Assembly: GCF_042680565.1 (NCBI RefSeq)
Contig: NZ_JBHUEJ010000016.1
Span: forward strand, 62,001-126,000
Length of the DNA: 64,000 nucleotides
DNA from: Ottowia flava
GTDB lineage: Bacteria > Pseudomonadota > Gammaproteobacteria > Burkholderiales > Burkholderiaceae_C
Direction of reading: 5' to 3'
Shown: in pieces, positions 1 to 10,123 of the stretch
Position numbering within the stretch: position 1 is the first letter of the stretch
Layout: the number at the start of each line of letters is the position of its first letter
Notes under the pieces: model-generated
Told to the model about the DNA's origin: nothing
The model's input: only the letters and a program-made list of their open reading frames with translations
The model's database searches: none
Translations under genes and position numbers: made by a program

Positions 1-356
1 CCCGAAATACCGCGGAAGTCACGCACACGGGGCAGCGCCACGGTGACGAAACGGTCCAGGAATTCGTACATGCGAACGCCACGCAGCGTCACCATCGTGC
101 CGATGGGCTGCTCTTCGCGGATCTTGAAACCGGCGATGGCTTTCTTGGCCTTGGTAACCACGGGCTTCTGGCCGGCGATCTTGGTCAGGTCGGCGACGGC
201 GTTGTCCATCACCTTCTTGTCCGCCACAGCCTCGCTCACACCCATGTTGAGCGTGATCTTGGTGATGCGCGGCACCTCCATGGGCGACTTGTAGCCGAAC
301 TTCTTGATCAGTTCGGGCGCCACTTTTTCACGGTAGAGTTTTTGCAGTCGTGCCAT
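1..356 (-). CDS. rplE: 50S ribosomal protein L5 (partial, C-terminus beyond window)
   Basis: L5 sits in the central protuberance of the 50S subunit and binds 5S rRNA. The reading frame starts at the ATG at 356 with MARLQKLYREKVAPELI, then shows the L5 signature ITKITLNMGVSEA and, further on, GTMVTLRGVRMYEFLDR. It is still open at base 1, so about 118 N-terminal residues of a protein of roughly 180 are present. It is the third gene of the rplN-rplX-rplE order of the spc operon, 10 bp after rplX. Identification is certain. Confidence 0.97.
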   Translation of the reverse strand, partial: MARLQKLYREKVAPELIKKFGYKSPMEVPRITKITLNMGVSEAVADKKVMDNAVADLTKIAGQKPVVTKAKKAIAGFKIREEQPIGTMVTLRGVRMYEFLDRFVTVALPRVRDFRGIS

Positions 357-366
357 TTTTTTAACC

Positions 367-687
367 TCACGCCGCCTTGATTTCGTCGCCGCTGGACTTG
401 AACACGCGCACGCGGGTTCCGTCTTGCAGGGTCTTGACGCCGACGCGGTCAGCTTTGCCAGTGGCCTTGTTGTAGATGGCCACGTTGGACTGATGGATCG
501 GCATGGCTTTTTCGATGATGCCGCCGGTCACGCCCTTCATGGGGTTCGGCTTGGCATGCTTCTTGACCATGTTGACGCCGTCCACCAGGACGCGCTCTTC
601 GCACACGCGCATCGACACGGTGCCACGCTTGCCCTTGTCGCGACCGGTCAACACGATGACCTCGTCGCCCTTGCGAATCTTGTTCAT
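367..687 (-). CDS. rplX: 50S ribosomal protein L24
   Basis: L24 is an early assembly protein of the 50S subunit. The 106-residue product begins MNKIRKGDEVIVLTGRDKGK, the KOW motif typical of L24, and has the usual length of 102-107. It lies 12 bp after rplN and 10 bp before rplE in the conserved spc order. The ATG is the only sensible start, since the KOW motif begins within six residues of it. Nothing unusual is seen. Confidence 0.98.
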   Translation of the reverse strand: MNKIRKGDEVIVLTGRDKGKRGTVSMRVCEERVLVDGVNMVKKHAKPNPMKGVTGGIIEKAMPIHQSNVAIYNKATGKADRVGVKTLQDGTRVRVFKSSGDEIKAA

Positions 688-699
688 GACGCGCTTTCC

Positions 700-1068
700 T
701 TACAGGACTTCAGGGGCCAGCGACACGATCTTCATGAACCGCTCGGAGCGCAGTTCGCGCGTCACCGGGCCAAAGATGCGGGTGCCGATCGGCTCCAACT
801 TGCTGTTGAGAAGAACGGCGGCGTTGCCGTCGAACTTGATGAGCGAGCCATCGCCACGGCGGATGCCTTTGGCGGTACGGACCACCACGGCGCTGTAAAT
901 CTCGCCTTTCTTGACGCGACCGCGCGGAGCGGCTTCTTTCACGCTCACCTTGATGATGTCGCCAACGCTCGCATAGCGGCGCTTGGAGCCACCCAGCACC
1001 TTGATGCACTGGACGGACTTGGCGCCGGTGTTATCGGCCACCTCGAGTCGAGATTCAGTCTGGATCAT
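700..1068 (-). CDS. rplN: 50S ribosomal protein L14
   Basis: L14 is a 50S protein at the subunit interface. The product is 122 residues, exactly the usual length. It starts MIQTESRLEVADNTGAK and contains the family signature around KEAAPRGRVKKGEIYSAVVV. It is the first gene of the spc operon here. The gene preceding it is glpD, not rpsQ, so the S10 operon that directly precedes rplN in many bacteria is not adjacent. Expression probably starts at the promoter at 1240-1268, leaving a leader of about 165 nt. Confidence 0.98.
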   Translation of the reverse strand: MIQTESRLEVADNTGAKSVQCIKVLGGSKRRYASVGDIIKVSVKEAAPRGRVKKGEIYSAVVVRTAKGIRRGDGSLIKFDGNAAVLLNSKLEPIGTRIFGPVTRELRSERFMKIVSLAPEVL

Positions 1069-1239
1069 TTCAAATGTTTCCCAACTTGCACCCAACAAAA
1101 CGGCCGCTTGAAAAAACGGCGCAGCGCCTTGCTGGATCAGTCTTGGGCCCGCCGCCGAAAAAGCTTGTGCACCGACTGCTGTCAGCGCGCTCCCGGCGAT
1201 TGGGGCAGATTTTTCCACCCAGATTGGGTGAAGCCCGCC

Positions 1240-1268
1240 ATTGTGGCAGCTTGAAATGGCGATGTCAA
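1240..1268 (-). promoter_or_regulatory. Sigma70-type promoter of the spc operon (TTGACA-17-CACAAT)
   Basis: Read on the minus strand, TTGACA (1268-1263) is followed after exactly 17 bp by CACAAT (1245-1240). The -35 hexamer is perfect and overlaps the TGA stop of glpD (1265-1267). Transcription would begin near 1233 and read into rplN. A perfect hairpin, CACCCA-GAT-TGGGTG, lies at 1216-1230 just inside the predicted leader; its role is unknown. Confidence 0.7.
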
Positions 1269-2893
1269 GCGCTGCCGTCGATTGATTGTGCACCCGGCGC
1301 CGCGTAGGCGGCCGCCAGCGCCTGGAAGGCGGCCAGTTGCATGCCTTCGTCCGGCCCCGCCATGCCCAATTCTTCCCGCAGCAACGCGGCAACGGCCGGT
1401 GCGGCGGCCGCGGCCTGGGCCGCGTCCAAAAACAACTGGCGTGAGCGGCGCGCCAGCACGTCTTCCACCGTGCGCGCGTATTCGTGCCGCACGGCAAAAC
1501 GCACCATGGCTTCGCTCAGGCCGGGCGCCAGCCAGCGCTCGGCGCCCGGCAGGGCGTTGACCTGCTCGGCCTCACTGCCGTACAGGTGCAGCCCAGGCGC
1601 CTGGCTGAGCGACACGCGCTGCGCGCCCGCGGGGCCACCGGCGCCAACCAGGTGCAGCCCCGCCGTGGCGCACGGCCCACGCGGCAGCAGTACGCCGGCC
1701 TGCGTACAACGCGCCAGCACGTCGGCCGCCATGGCGCGGTAGGTGGTCCATTTGCCGCCGGTCACGCTGACCATGCCCGAGCGCGCGACGACCACCGTGT
1801 GTTCGCGACTGATCCCCGCCGTGCCGCCCTCTTCTCCCCCTGGCTTGACCAGCGGGCGCAGGCCGGCCCAGCAGCTCTTGATGTCGGCGCGAGTGGGTGC
1901 TCGCTTTAAATAGTTGCCGGCTTCGCGCAGGATGAAGTCCAGCTCCGGCTCGGTCGCGCCGGGCTCCAGCGGCAGGTCGCTGCGCGGGGTGTCGGTCGTG
2001 CCCAGGATCAGTTGGCCCAGCCACGGCACGGCAAAGAGCACCCGCCCGTCGGCCGTGCTGGGCACCAGCAGCGCGTGCTCGCCCGGCAGGAAGGCCTGGT
2101 CCACCACGACGTGCACGCCCTGGCTGGGCGCGACCAGGGGCGACGCGGTCTGGCCGCCGGCTTCGGCGTCGCGTTCACGCAACGCATCGACCCACACGCC
2201 CGTGGCGTTGACCACGCAACCGGCTTCGATGCGGAATTCGCGCCCGGTTTCCGCGTCGCGCGCGACCAGCCCCACGGCGCGGCCCGCGTCGTGCAGCACG
2301 TCCACCGCGGCGCAGTAATTCACCAGCAGCGCACCAAAACGCGCGGCGGTGCGCGCAATCGCCAGTGCCAGCCGCGCGTCGTCGAACTGGCCGTCCCAGT
2401 ACTTCACCCCGCCTTTCAGGCCTTGCGGCTGCGCGCCGGGCAACAGGCGCCGCGTTTCGCCGGCGCTCAGCCACTGGGTTCGGCCCAGGCCAGCGCTGCC
2501 GGCCAGCGCGTCGTACATCTTCAGGCCGACGCCATAAAAAGGCGTTTCCCACAGCTTGTAGGACGGCATGACGAAGGGCAGCGGCTGCGCCAAGTGCGGC
2601 GCGCTGCTGAGGATGTGCACGCGCTCGTGCAACGCCTCGCGCACCAGGCCGATGTTGCCCTGCGCCAGGTAGCGCACGCCACCGTGCACCAGTTTGGTGG
2701 CGCGCGAAGAGGTGCCCTTGGCAAAGTCCTGCGCCTCGATCAGCACCACGCTGTGTCCCCGCTGGGCCGCGTCCAGCGCCACGCCCAGGCCCGTGGCGCC
2801 GCCACCGACGATGGCGATGTCGTATTTCTTGGGCTCGGCCAAGCGCGTCAGCAGCGCGGCGCGGTCCGTGGGCAAGGGCGTGTCGGCGGGCAT
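1265..2893 (-). CDS. glpD: Aerobic glycerol-3-phosphate dehydrogenase
   Basis: This FAD enzyme oxidises sn-glycerol-3-phosphate to dihydroxyacetone phosphate at the inner membrane and passes electrons to quinone. The 542-residue product has the N-terminal FAD-binding motif DIAIVGGGATGLG (residues 25-37), the family block LVHGGVRYLAQGNIGLV, and later GTTDTPRSDLPLEP and VTGGKWTTYRAMA, all typical of GlpD. The ATG at 2893 places the Rossmann fold at the usual distance from the start; the frame is open further upstream but that stretch is not family-like. It lies downstream of glpK on the same strand, with a dispersed repeat in the 197-bp gap. No glpR or glpF is present in the window. Confidence 0.93.
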   Translation of the reverse strand: MPADTPLPTDRAALLTRLAEPKKYDIAIVGGGATGLGVALDAAQRGHSVVLIEAQDFAKGTSSRATKLVHGGVRYLAQGNIGLVREALHERVHILSSAPHLAQPLPFVMPSYKLWETPFYGVGLKMYDALAGSAGLGRTQWLSAGETRRLLPGAQPQGLKGGVKYWDGQFDDARLALAIARTAARFGALLVNYCAAVDVLHDAGRAVGLVARDAETGREFRIEAGCVVNATGVWVDALRERDAEAGGQTASPLVAPSQGVHVVVDQAFLPGEHALLVPSTADGRVLFAVPWLGQLILGTTDTPRSDLPLEPGATEPELDFILREAGNYLKRAPTRADIKSCWAGLRPLVKPGGEEGGTAGISREHTVVVARSGMVSVTGGKWTTYRAMAADVLARCTQAGVLLPRGPCATAGLHLVGAGGPAGAQRVSLSQAPGLHLYGSEAEQVNALPGAERWLAPGLSEAMVRFAVRHEYARTVEDVLARRSRQLFLDAAQAAAAAPAVAALLREELGMAGPDEGMQLAAFQALAAAYAAPGAQSIDGSA

Positions 2894-3010
2894 GGTCAAA
2901 CGATAACGCAGGCGGCAACGGCCCACACGGGTCCGCACAGGCGCTCGACGTCCCGCACCGCCGCACGAGCAAGAACTTCTGCGTGGCGCCCGATCCTGTT
3001 CACTACGCAT

Positions 3011-3057
3011 TCGATAGCTGGTTGCGCAGGTGGTTGTACGGCCGGCGGCCGATTTGA
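3011..3057 (+). repeat. Dispersed TAGCTG/GCGCAG repeat, copy between glpD and glpK
   Basis: The copy reads GATAGCTGGTTGCGCAGGTG and continues GTTGTACGGCCGGCGGCC. It matches the family consensus GATAGCTGNNNGCGCAGNTG followed by GTTGTAGGGCNAGANGGC and an AT-rich end. It sits in the gap between two glp genes that read on the other strand. Confidence 0.75.
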
Positions 3058-3090
3058 CTCAAAAACCAGTCCCATCGATGCTTCACGCCC

Positions 3091-4623
<1,533 letters not shown>

Positions 4624-4714
4624 GGCGGCGAGCGTAGCCGAAGGCGCCGCGCGCGCCAATCGGGCCGCGCAGCCCACGCGCGGGTGCCATGCCCGTCGCT
4701 TAGACTGCGGCGCC

Positions 4715-5875
4715 ATGCCAGACGCCCTGCCCTTGACCCTGTCGCGCCGCCGCTGGCTGGCGGCCCTGGCTGGCGCCAGCACGCTTGGCGCCACAGGCCT
4801 GGCGGCCGCGCGCCCGCGCCAGCCACGCAGTGCCACCGCCGCGTTGCCCAAGTTGCGCCTGCTGGCGCACGGCAGCTTGCCCACCGGCACCGAATTCAAG
4901 GGCACGCTGATCGGCGGCCTGTCCGGGTTGAGCTGGGACGCGGCGACCAACCTCTGGTACGCCTTGTCGGACGACCGCAGCCGCCACGCCCCGGCGCGCG
5001 TCTACGTCTTCCGCCTCCCCTCACCAGCCGACGGCCAGCCCTTCGTGCCGCAGTGGGTCGACGTGATCACCTTGCGCGGCCCCGACGGCCAGCCCTACCC
5101 GCGCCACAGCGTCGACCCTGAAGCGCTGGCGCTGCGCCTCGACGCCGCCACCGGCCAGACCACGCTGCTGTGGACCAGCGAAGGCGACATCCGCGCGCGC
5201 ATCCCGCCGTCGTTGCAGGAGGTGACGCTGGAAGGGCGCTGGCTACGCAGCTTCCACCTGCCGCGCCAGTTGACAGACATCGGCCGCCTGGGGCGCGGCC
5301 CGCGCCACAACGACACGCTGGAAGGCCTGGCGCTGACGCCCGACGGCCGCCACGTGTGGGCCGCCATGGAAGGCGCGCTGAACCAGGATGGCGATCACCT
5401 GACGCCCGGTGCGCCCCCTGGCCTGTGCCGGATCACGCGCCTTGATCTCGTCAGCGGTGAGGCGGACCGCCAGATCGCCTACCTGCCGGAGGCGCGCCCC
5501 TTTGGGCCGCTGATGCCGCAGGGCAGCGTGGAAAGCGGCATCTCCGAGATCCTGATGCCCGACCCCGACCTCCTGTGGGTGCTGGAGCGCGCCTGGCACA
5601 TGACGACCGGCGTGTCCGCGCGGCTGTACGAAGTCGACCTGACCCGCGCTGCCAACACCCTGACCATTGACACCCTGCGACCGCGCCGCACGCGCGCCGC
5701 ACCCAAGAGGTTGATCCTCGACCTGCGGCAAAGCGGCCTGCCGCACATCGACAACTTCGAAGCGATGGCCTGGGGCCCGACGCTGCCGAGCGGCCACCGC
5801 TGCCTGGTGCTGTGCACCGACGACAACTTCAACCCGCTGCAGGTCACCCAGTTCGCGGCGTTTGAAGTGGCCTGA
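4715..5875 (+). CDS. Exported esterase-like/phytase-like beta-propeller protein
   Basis: The 386-residue product resembles the 'esterase-like activity of phytase' family: GGLSGLSWDAATNLWYALSD near the N-terminus, then repeated blade-like segments such as DTLEGLALTPDGRHVW. It starts with a twin-arginine signal (SRRRWLAALAGASTLGA, about residues 10-26) and an Ala-rich cleavage region, so Tat export to the periplasm is likely. The true substrate is unknown. The ATG at 4715 is preceded by TAGACT at 4701-4706, eight bases upstream, suggesting a leaderless transcript. It is divergent from glpK and convergent with the glycosyltransferase gene. Confidence 0.8.
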   Translation: MPDALPLTLSRRRWLAALAGASTLGATGLAAARPRQPRSATAALPKLRLLAHGSLPTGTEFKGTLIGGLSGLSWDAATNLWYALSDDRSRHAPARVYVFRLPSPADGQPFVPQWVDVITLRGPDGQPYPRHSVDPEALALRLDAATGQTTLLWTSEGDIRARIPPSLQEVTLEGRWLRSFHLPRQLTDIGRLGRGPRHNDTLEGLALTPDGRHVWAAMEGALNQDGDHLTPGAPPGLCRITRLDLVSGEADRQIAYLPEARPFGPLMPQGSVESGISEILMPDPDLLWVLERAWHMTTGVSARLYEVDLTRAANTLTIDTLRPRRTRAAPKRLILDLRQSGLPHIDNFEAMAWGPTLPSGHRCLVLCTDDNFNPLQVTQFAAFEVA

Positions 5876-5890
5876 GGCCGCGGCGCCGCG

Positions 5891-8086
5891 TCAGCGGCGC
5901 ACGTCGAAAGCGCGCGGCGGCAGGCCTTGCAGGCTGCGCTCGTCCATGGCGACGTAGGCCGATTCGAGCTGGCGCGCCAATGCCTTGAGGTTGAACAGGG
6001 GCGAGGTCTTGCGGGCCGCCAGCAGGCGCTCGCGCAGCGCCGCCCGGCGCGGTGCGTCCTGCGCCAGGGCGATGGCGCGCGCTTCGTAGTCGGCGGCCGA
6101 CATGGCCACCCCTTCGGCCAGGCCGGCCGCTGTCAGCAGGCTGGCGCCGGTGCGCCCGGACAAGGCCTGGCCTGCCTGCGTCACCACCGGTAGACCCGCC
6201 CACAACGCGTCGCCCACGGCCGTGGCGTTGCTGCAGGGCGCGCTGTCCAGCAGCACATCGGCCAAGGCGTAGCGCATCAGCCGCACGTCCGTCGCGGCGC
6301 GCGGCGCGAAGACCAAACGCGACGTGTCCACCCCGCGCGCGCTGGCGGCGTCGCGCAGGTGGCCGCTGGCCACGGAGTGCTCGTCCGGCAACCACAGCAC
6401 GCTGCCCGGCACGGCCTGCAGGATGCGCATCCAGCCGTCGAACGCCGCGGGAGCGATCAGGTGCATGGGGTGGAAGGCGCAGAACACCACGGCATCGGCC
6501 GGCAGGCCTTGCGCTTCGCGCGTCGCATCCACCTCGGCCACGCGGCGCTCGGCCTCGCCCACCGGGGCGGTGTGCGGCAGCGAGACCACCTTCTCGGTGA
6601 ACTGCGGGTGCAGCCCAGCGGGCAAGGCGACGCGGTCGGCGATGACGTAGTCCATGGCGGACACACCCGTGGTGGCGGGCCAGCCCAGCCAGCCCACCTG
6701 CACCGGCGCGCAGCGCTGCACGAAGATGCCGGGCCGCCCGCCGCGGGCGTAGCCGTTCAGGTCCACCGCCACGTCCACGCCCAGTTCTCGCGCCAGTTGG
6801 GCGATCTCGCGGTCGCCGCGCTCGCGCACCTCCATGAACTGGTGGAACGGTTTGCGCAGCCGGCTGTGCATGTCGTCCGTGGTCACCGGACCGTAGGAAA
6901 AAGCCAGCCATTCGAAGTGCTCGCGGTCGTGCCGCTCGAACAGCGCGGCCAGGCGCTCGGCGCCGGCGTGCTCGTGAAAGTCGGCCGAGAAATAGCCGAT
7001 GCGCAGCTTGCCGCTACCCGGGCGGCGCACCAGCGGCCCGAGCTGCGCCGCGGGCAGGCGCGCGGCCGCCTGTTGGGCACAGACCAGTTGCAGCTCGGGC
7101 GAGGCGATCAGAGCAACGGCCACCGCGGGCTGCACACCGCCACGGCCTTCTCGCACGGCAGCCTGCAGGCGCGCCACACCGTCGGTCAGCTGTGTCCAGT
7201 CGCCGGCTTCGGCCAGCGTACCAACCCAGTCGCTCAAAGCGCCCGGGGCCTCGGGCGCGAGTTCCAGCACCTTGTGAAATTCGGCCAGCGCACCGTCCAG
7301 GTCACCGGTCTCACGCAGCAGCGCGCCCAGCAAGCGGTGCGATGCCGGCTCAGCCGGGTTGCGTCGCACGGCTTCGCGCAGGTCGTGGATCGCCGCCTCA
7401 TGGTGGTTGAGCTGCAGGCGCAGACCACCGCGGTTGCTGATGGCTTCGGCGTACCCGGGCTTGAGCGCGACGGCGCGATCAAAGGCCTGGCCGGCTTCGG
7501 CCGCGCGCTGCAGCAGCATCAGTGCGCTGCCGCGGTTGTTGTGCGCCTCCGCCACGTTTGGCGCCTGCTGGATGACGGCGTCCATGCAGGCCAGGGCCTG
7601 TTCGCCCTCGCCGCGCTTCAGGTGCAGCGTGCCCAGGTTGAAGCGCGCCTGCACCTGCGCCGGGTCCAGTGAGAGCGTGCGTTCGTAGCCTGCCATGGCC
7701 TCGTCCTCGCGTCCGTTGGCGGCCAAAAGCGTGGCGCGGTTGTAGTGCGCAATCGCCAGCTCGGGCGACAGCGCAATGGTCCGCTCGAACGCCGCCAGCG
7801 CTTCCATTGGACGTTGCCGGCGCAGCAGGACGTTGCCGCGGTTGAAATGCGCTTCGAACATTTCCGGGCTCAGCGCAATGGCACGGTCGTAGGCGCGCAA
7901 CGCGTCGTCCACACGTCCGTCCTGCAGCCAGGTGTTGCCCTTGGCCAGGCAAGCATGGGCGTCGTCGGGCAGTTCGGTCGTCACCGGCACCGCGGGCGGC
8001 GCACCCACGCCCCACACGCCCCAGGCACCCGCGCTGGGCGCGCCGGTCTTGGGCAGGTTGAACTGGTACTTTTTTGAATCGGTCAT
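5891..8086 (-). CDS. TPR-repeat O-GlcNAc transferase-like glycosyltransferase (GT41)
   Basis: The 731-residue protein combines about seven N-terminal tetratricopeptide repeats (roughly residues 45-300, units such as AHFNRGNVLLRRQRPMEAL) with a C-terminal SPINDLY/OGT-type domain. Recognisable blocks are IGYFSADFHEHAGAERLA, VDLNGYARGGRPGIFVQR, PVQVGWLGWPATTG with MDYVIADR, and DALWAGLPVVTQAGQ. Such bacterial proteins attach sugars to Ser/Thr of surface or flagellar proteins; the acceptor here is unknown. No neighbouring gene suggests a target. The motif usually read as GGTTTSDALW is PCSNATAVGDALW here, a modest departure. Confidence 0.85.
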   Translation of the reverse strand: MTDSKKYQFNLPKTGAPSAGAWGVWGVGAPPAVPVTTELPDDAHACLAKGNTWLQDGRVDDALRAYDRAIALSPEMFEAHFNRGNVLLRRQRPMEALAAFERTIALSPELAIAHYNRATLLAANGREDEAMAGYERTLSLDPAQVQARFNLGTLHLKRGEGEQALACMDAVIQQAPNVAEAHNNRGSALMLLQRAAEAGQAFDRAVALKPGYAEAISNRGGLRLQLNHHEAAIHDLREAVRRNPAEPASHRLLGALLRETGDLDGALAEFHKVLELAPEAPGALSDWVGTLAEAGDWTQLTDGVARLQAAVREGRGGVQPAVAVALIASPELQLVCAQQAAARLPAAQLGPLVRRPGSGKLRIGYFSADFHEHAGAERLAALFERHDREHFEWLAFSYGPVTTDDMHSRLRKPFHQFMEVRERGDREIAQLARELGVDVAVDLNGYARGGRPGIFVQRCAPVQVGWLGWPATTGVSAMDYVIADRVALPAGLHPQFTEKVVSLPHTAPVGEAERRVAEVDATREAQGLPADAVVFCAFHPMHLIAPAAFDGWMRILQAVPGSVLWLPDEHSVASGHLRDAASARGVDTSRLVFAPRAATDVRLMRYALADVLLDSAPCSNATAVGDALWAGLPVVTQAGQALSGRTGASLLTAAGLAEGVAMSAADYEARAIALAQDAPRRAALRERLLAARKTSPLFNLKALARQLESAYVAMDERSLQGLPPRAFDVRR

Positions 8087-8291
8087 GCTGGCCTGCGTAC
8101 GGTGGGTGGACGCGAGTCCGGCGCGCGCAGCTTCGAGAGACCGCGTCCGGCGCGGGCGAGTTCCGTGCGCCTCTGGGCGTCAGCGTTGTCGCCTGCGCCC
8201 GCCAGCCCACGCGTCCCTTGTGCGCGGGCAGTCTAGCAGTGCGCTGCGCCTACACTTGGCCTCGTTTTTCCCAACCTTTGCCAGCCACGCC

Positions 8292-9125
8292 ATGACCGAT
8301 TCCGCCCTGCCTTCCGACCTGCATCTGGCCTTCATCGGCGGCGGCAACATGGCCAGCGCCATCATCGGCGGCCTGCGCCGGCAAGGGGTGGCGGCCGAAC
8401 GCATCGACGTGGTCGAGCCGTTTGAAGCCTCGCGCGACGCGCTGCGCGCCGCGCACGGCATCGAGGCGCACGCCGCCGCAGGCGACTTTCTGGCGCGCGC
8501 CGGGCTGATCGTCTGGGCCGTCAAACCGCAAAGCTTTCGCGAAGCCGCCGCGCCCGTGGCGCCGCATGCAGGCCAGGCGCTGCACCTGTCGGTGATGGCC
8601 GGCATCCGCGCGGGCGACTTGGCCGCGCAAGGCGGCAGCGCGCGCGTGGTGCGCTGCATGCCCAACACCCCGGCTCTCGTCGGCAAAGGCATGACCGGGC
8701 TGTTTGCCAGCGCCGCCGCCAGTGCGCAAGACCGCGCCCTGGCCGAGAGCGTGATCCGCACCACCGGCGATGCGCTGTGGATCGAGCGTGAAGAGCAGTT
8801 GGACGCGGTGACCGCCCTGTCCGGCTCCGGCCCCGCCTACGTGTTCTATTTTCTGGAAGCGATGGAGCGCGCGGGCACGCAGATGGGCCTGACGGCCGAA
8901 CAGGCGCGCCGCCTGGCCGTCGGCACCTTCGCCGGTGGCAGCGCGCTGGCCGCCGACTCGCCCGAAACGCTGGCCACGCTGCGCGAACGCGTCACCAGCA
9001 AAGGCGGCACCACCTACGCCGCGCTGACCCATCTGGACCAGGCCGGCATGCAAGACGCCTTTGTCGGCGCGCTGCACGCCGCCGCGGTGCGCGCCAAGGA
9101 ACTGGGCGACGAGTTCGGGCGCTGA
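8292..9125 (+). CDS. proC: Pyrroline-5-carboxylate reductase
   Basis: ProC reduces 1-pyrroline-5-carboxylate to L-proline with NAD(P)H, the last step of proline synthesis. The 277-residue product opens with the dinucleotide fold LAFIGGGNMASAIIGGL and has RVVRCMPNTPALVGKG and the signature block AVTALSGSGPAYVFYF, with VTSKGGTTYAAL near the end. Length and motif order are standard. The ATG at 8292 is chosen because the nucleotide-binding fold begins about ten residues later. It is divergent from the OGT-like gene across about 205 bp and convergent with ubiA, 21 bp away. Confidence 0.96.
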   Translation: MTDSALPSDLHLAFIGGGNMASAIIGGLRRQGVAAERIDVVEPFEASRDALRAAHGIEAHAAAGDFLARAGLIVWAVKPQSFREAAAPVAPHAGQALHLSVMAGIRAGDLAAQGGSARVVRCMPNTPALVGKGMTGLFASAAASAQDRALAESVIRTTGDALWIEREEQLDAVTALSGSGPAYVFYFLEAMERAGTQMGLTAEQARRLAVGTFAGGSALAADSPETLATLRERVTSKGGTTYAALTHLDQAGMQDAFVGALHAAAVRAKELGDEFGR

Positions 9126-9146
9126 GGCCCAGCGGCAACGCGCCGG

Positions 9147-10061
9147 TCAGCGCCCGGCCAGCCCCGCTGCGATGCCACAGAACACCGCAAAGCTGATCCA
9201 GTGGCTTTTGCTGAAGGCGATGAAGCAACCCTCGCGCGTGCGCCCGCGGATCAGCGTGTAGTGCCAGACGATCTGCGCGGCGGCGATGCCAAACGCTATG
9301 CAAAAAAAAGCTGACTGCGCAGATGGGGCGCTAACCAGCAGCCAGATCAACCAATAAGCCGAGAAAAACCCCATCACCGCCGCAACGTCGAAGCGGCCCA
9401 GCGTGATGGCCGAGGTGCGCATGCCGATCTTCAGGTCGTCGTCGCGATCGACCATGGCGTATTCGGTGTCGTAGGCCAGCACCAGCGCGATCTTGCCGAG
9501 AAACAGCCACAGCGCCTGCAGCGGCACGTGGCCCAGCACGGCGGCGTAAGCCATCGGAATGCCGAAGCCGAAGGCCACGCCCAGCACCGCCTGCGGCATG
9601 GCGAAAAAGCGCTTGGTGAACGGGTAGGCGATGGTGACGAGCACGGCCGGGATGGACCACAGCACGACCGCCAGGTTGGTCGTCAGCGCCAGCGCAAACG
9701 CCACCAGCGCCAGCGCCGCGCCCAGCAACAGCGCTTCACGCACGCTGACCTGGCCGCTGGTGATGGGGCGCTGGGCGGTGCGCTTGACGTGGCGGTCGTA
9801 ATCCCGGTCGGCCACGTCGTTGATGCAGCAACCGGCCGAGCGCATCAGCACCGTGCCGGCCACGAATACCAGCAGCAGATGCCAGCCTGGAAAGCCGCCC
9901 GACGCCAGCCACAGCGCGCCCAGCGTGGGCCACAGCAGCACCAGCCAGCCGGCCGGTCGGTTCCAGCGGATCAGGTCGAGGTAGAGCGACAGCTTGCTGC
10001 GCTGGGGCGGCGCTGCGACGCTATCGTGGGTCTGCGGCGCGGAATGGGGGGGCGCTCTCAT
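9147..10061 (-). CDS. ubiA: 4-hydroxybenzoate polyprenyltransferase
   Basis: UbiA is an inner-membrane enzyme that prenylates 4-hydroxybenzoate in ubiquinone synthesis. The 304-residue, multi-spanning product has both Asp-rich prenyl-diphosphate motifs: NDVADRDYDRHV, and the second in YDTEYAMVDRDDDLKIG. It also has RWNRPAGWLVLLWPTL near the N-terminus and AYPFTKRFF in the middle. Between the last helices, the segment LVSAPSAQSAFFCIAFG is coded by sequence weakly resembling the dispersed repeat. Start is the ATG at 10061; a repeat copy lies immediately upstream. Confidence 0.93.
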   Translation of the reverse strand: MRAPPHSAPQTHDSVAAPPQRSKLSLYLDLIRWNRPAGWLVLLWPTLGALWLASGGFPGWHLLLVFVAGTVLMRSAGCCINDVADRDYDRHVKRTAQRPITSGQVSVREALLLGAALALVAFALALTTNLAVVLWSIPAVLVTIAYPFTKRFFAMPQAVLGVAFGFGIPMAYAAVLGHVPLQALWLFLGKIALVLAYDTEYAMVDRDDDLKIGMRTSAITLGRFDVAAVMGFFSAYWLIWLLVSAPSAQSAFFCIAFGIAAAQIVWHYTLIRGRTREGCFIAFSKSHWISFAVFCGIAAGLAGR

Positions 10062-10070
10062 ACTATTGAA

Positions 10071-10115
10071 ATCATAGCTGTTCGCGCAATTGGCTGAAGG
10101 GCCGAGGTCACATTT
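10071..10115 (+). repeat. Dispersed repeat copy between ubiA and the PAP2 gene
   Basis: It reads CATAGCTGTTCGCGCAATTG then GCTGAAGGGCCGAGG and ends in CACATTT. Core and spacing match the family. It ends about 9 bp before the 3' end of the PAP2 gene and begins 10 bp upstream of the ubiA start codon, so it lies in the ubiA 5' region on the opposite strand. Confidence 0.65.
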
Positions 10116-10123
10116 CCCTCCCA

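Noticed and set aside
9302..9341. Possible repeat copy in ubiA (AAGCTGACTGCGCAGATGGG).
   Set aside because: Only the GCGCAGATGG part matches well and the start of the core is degenerate; too weak to list as a copy.
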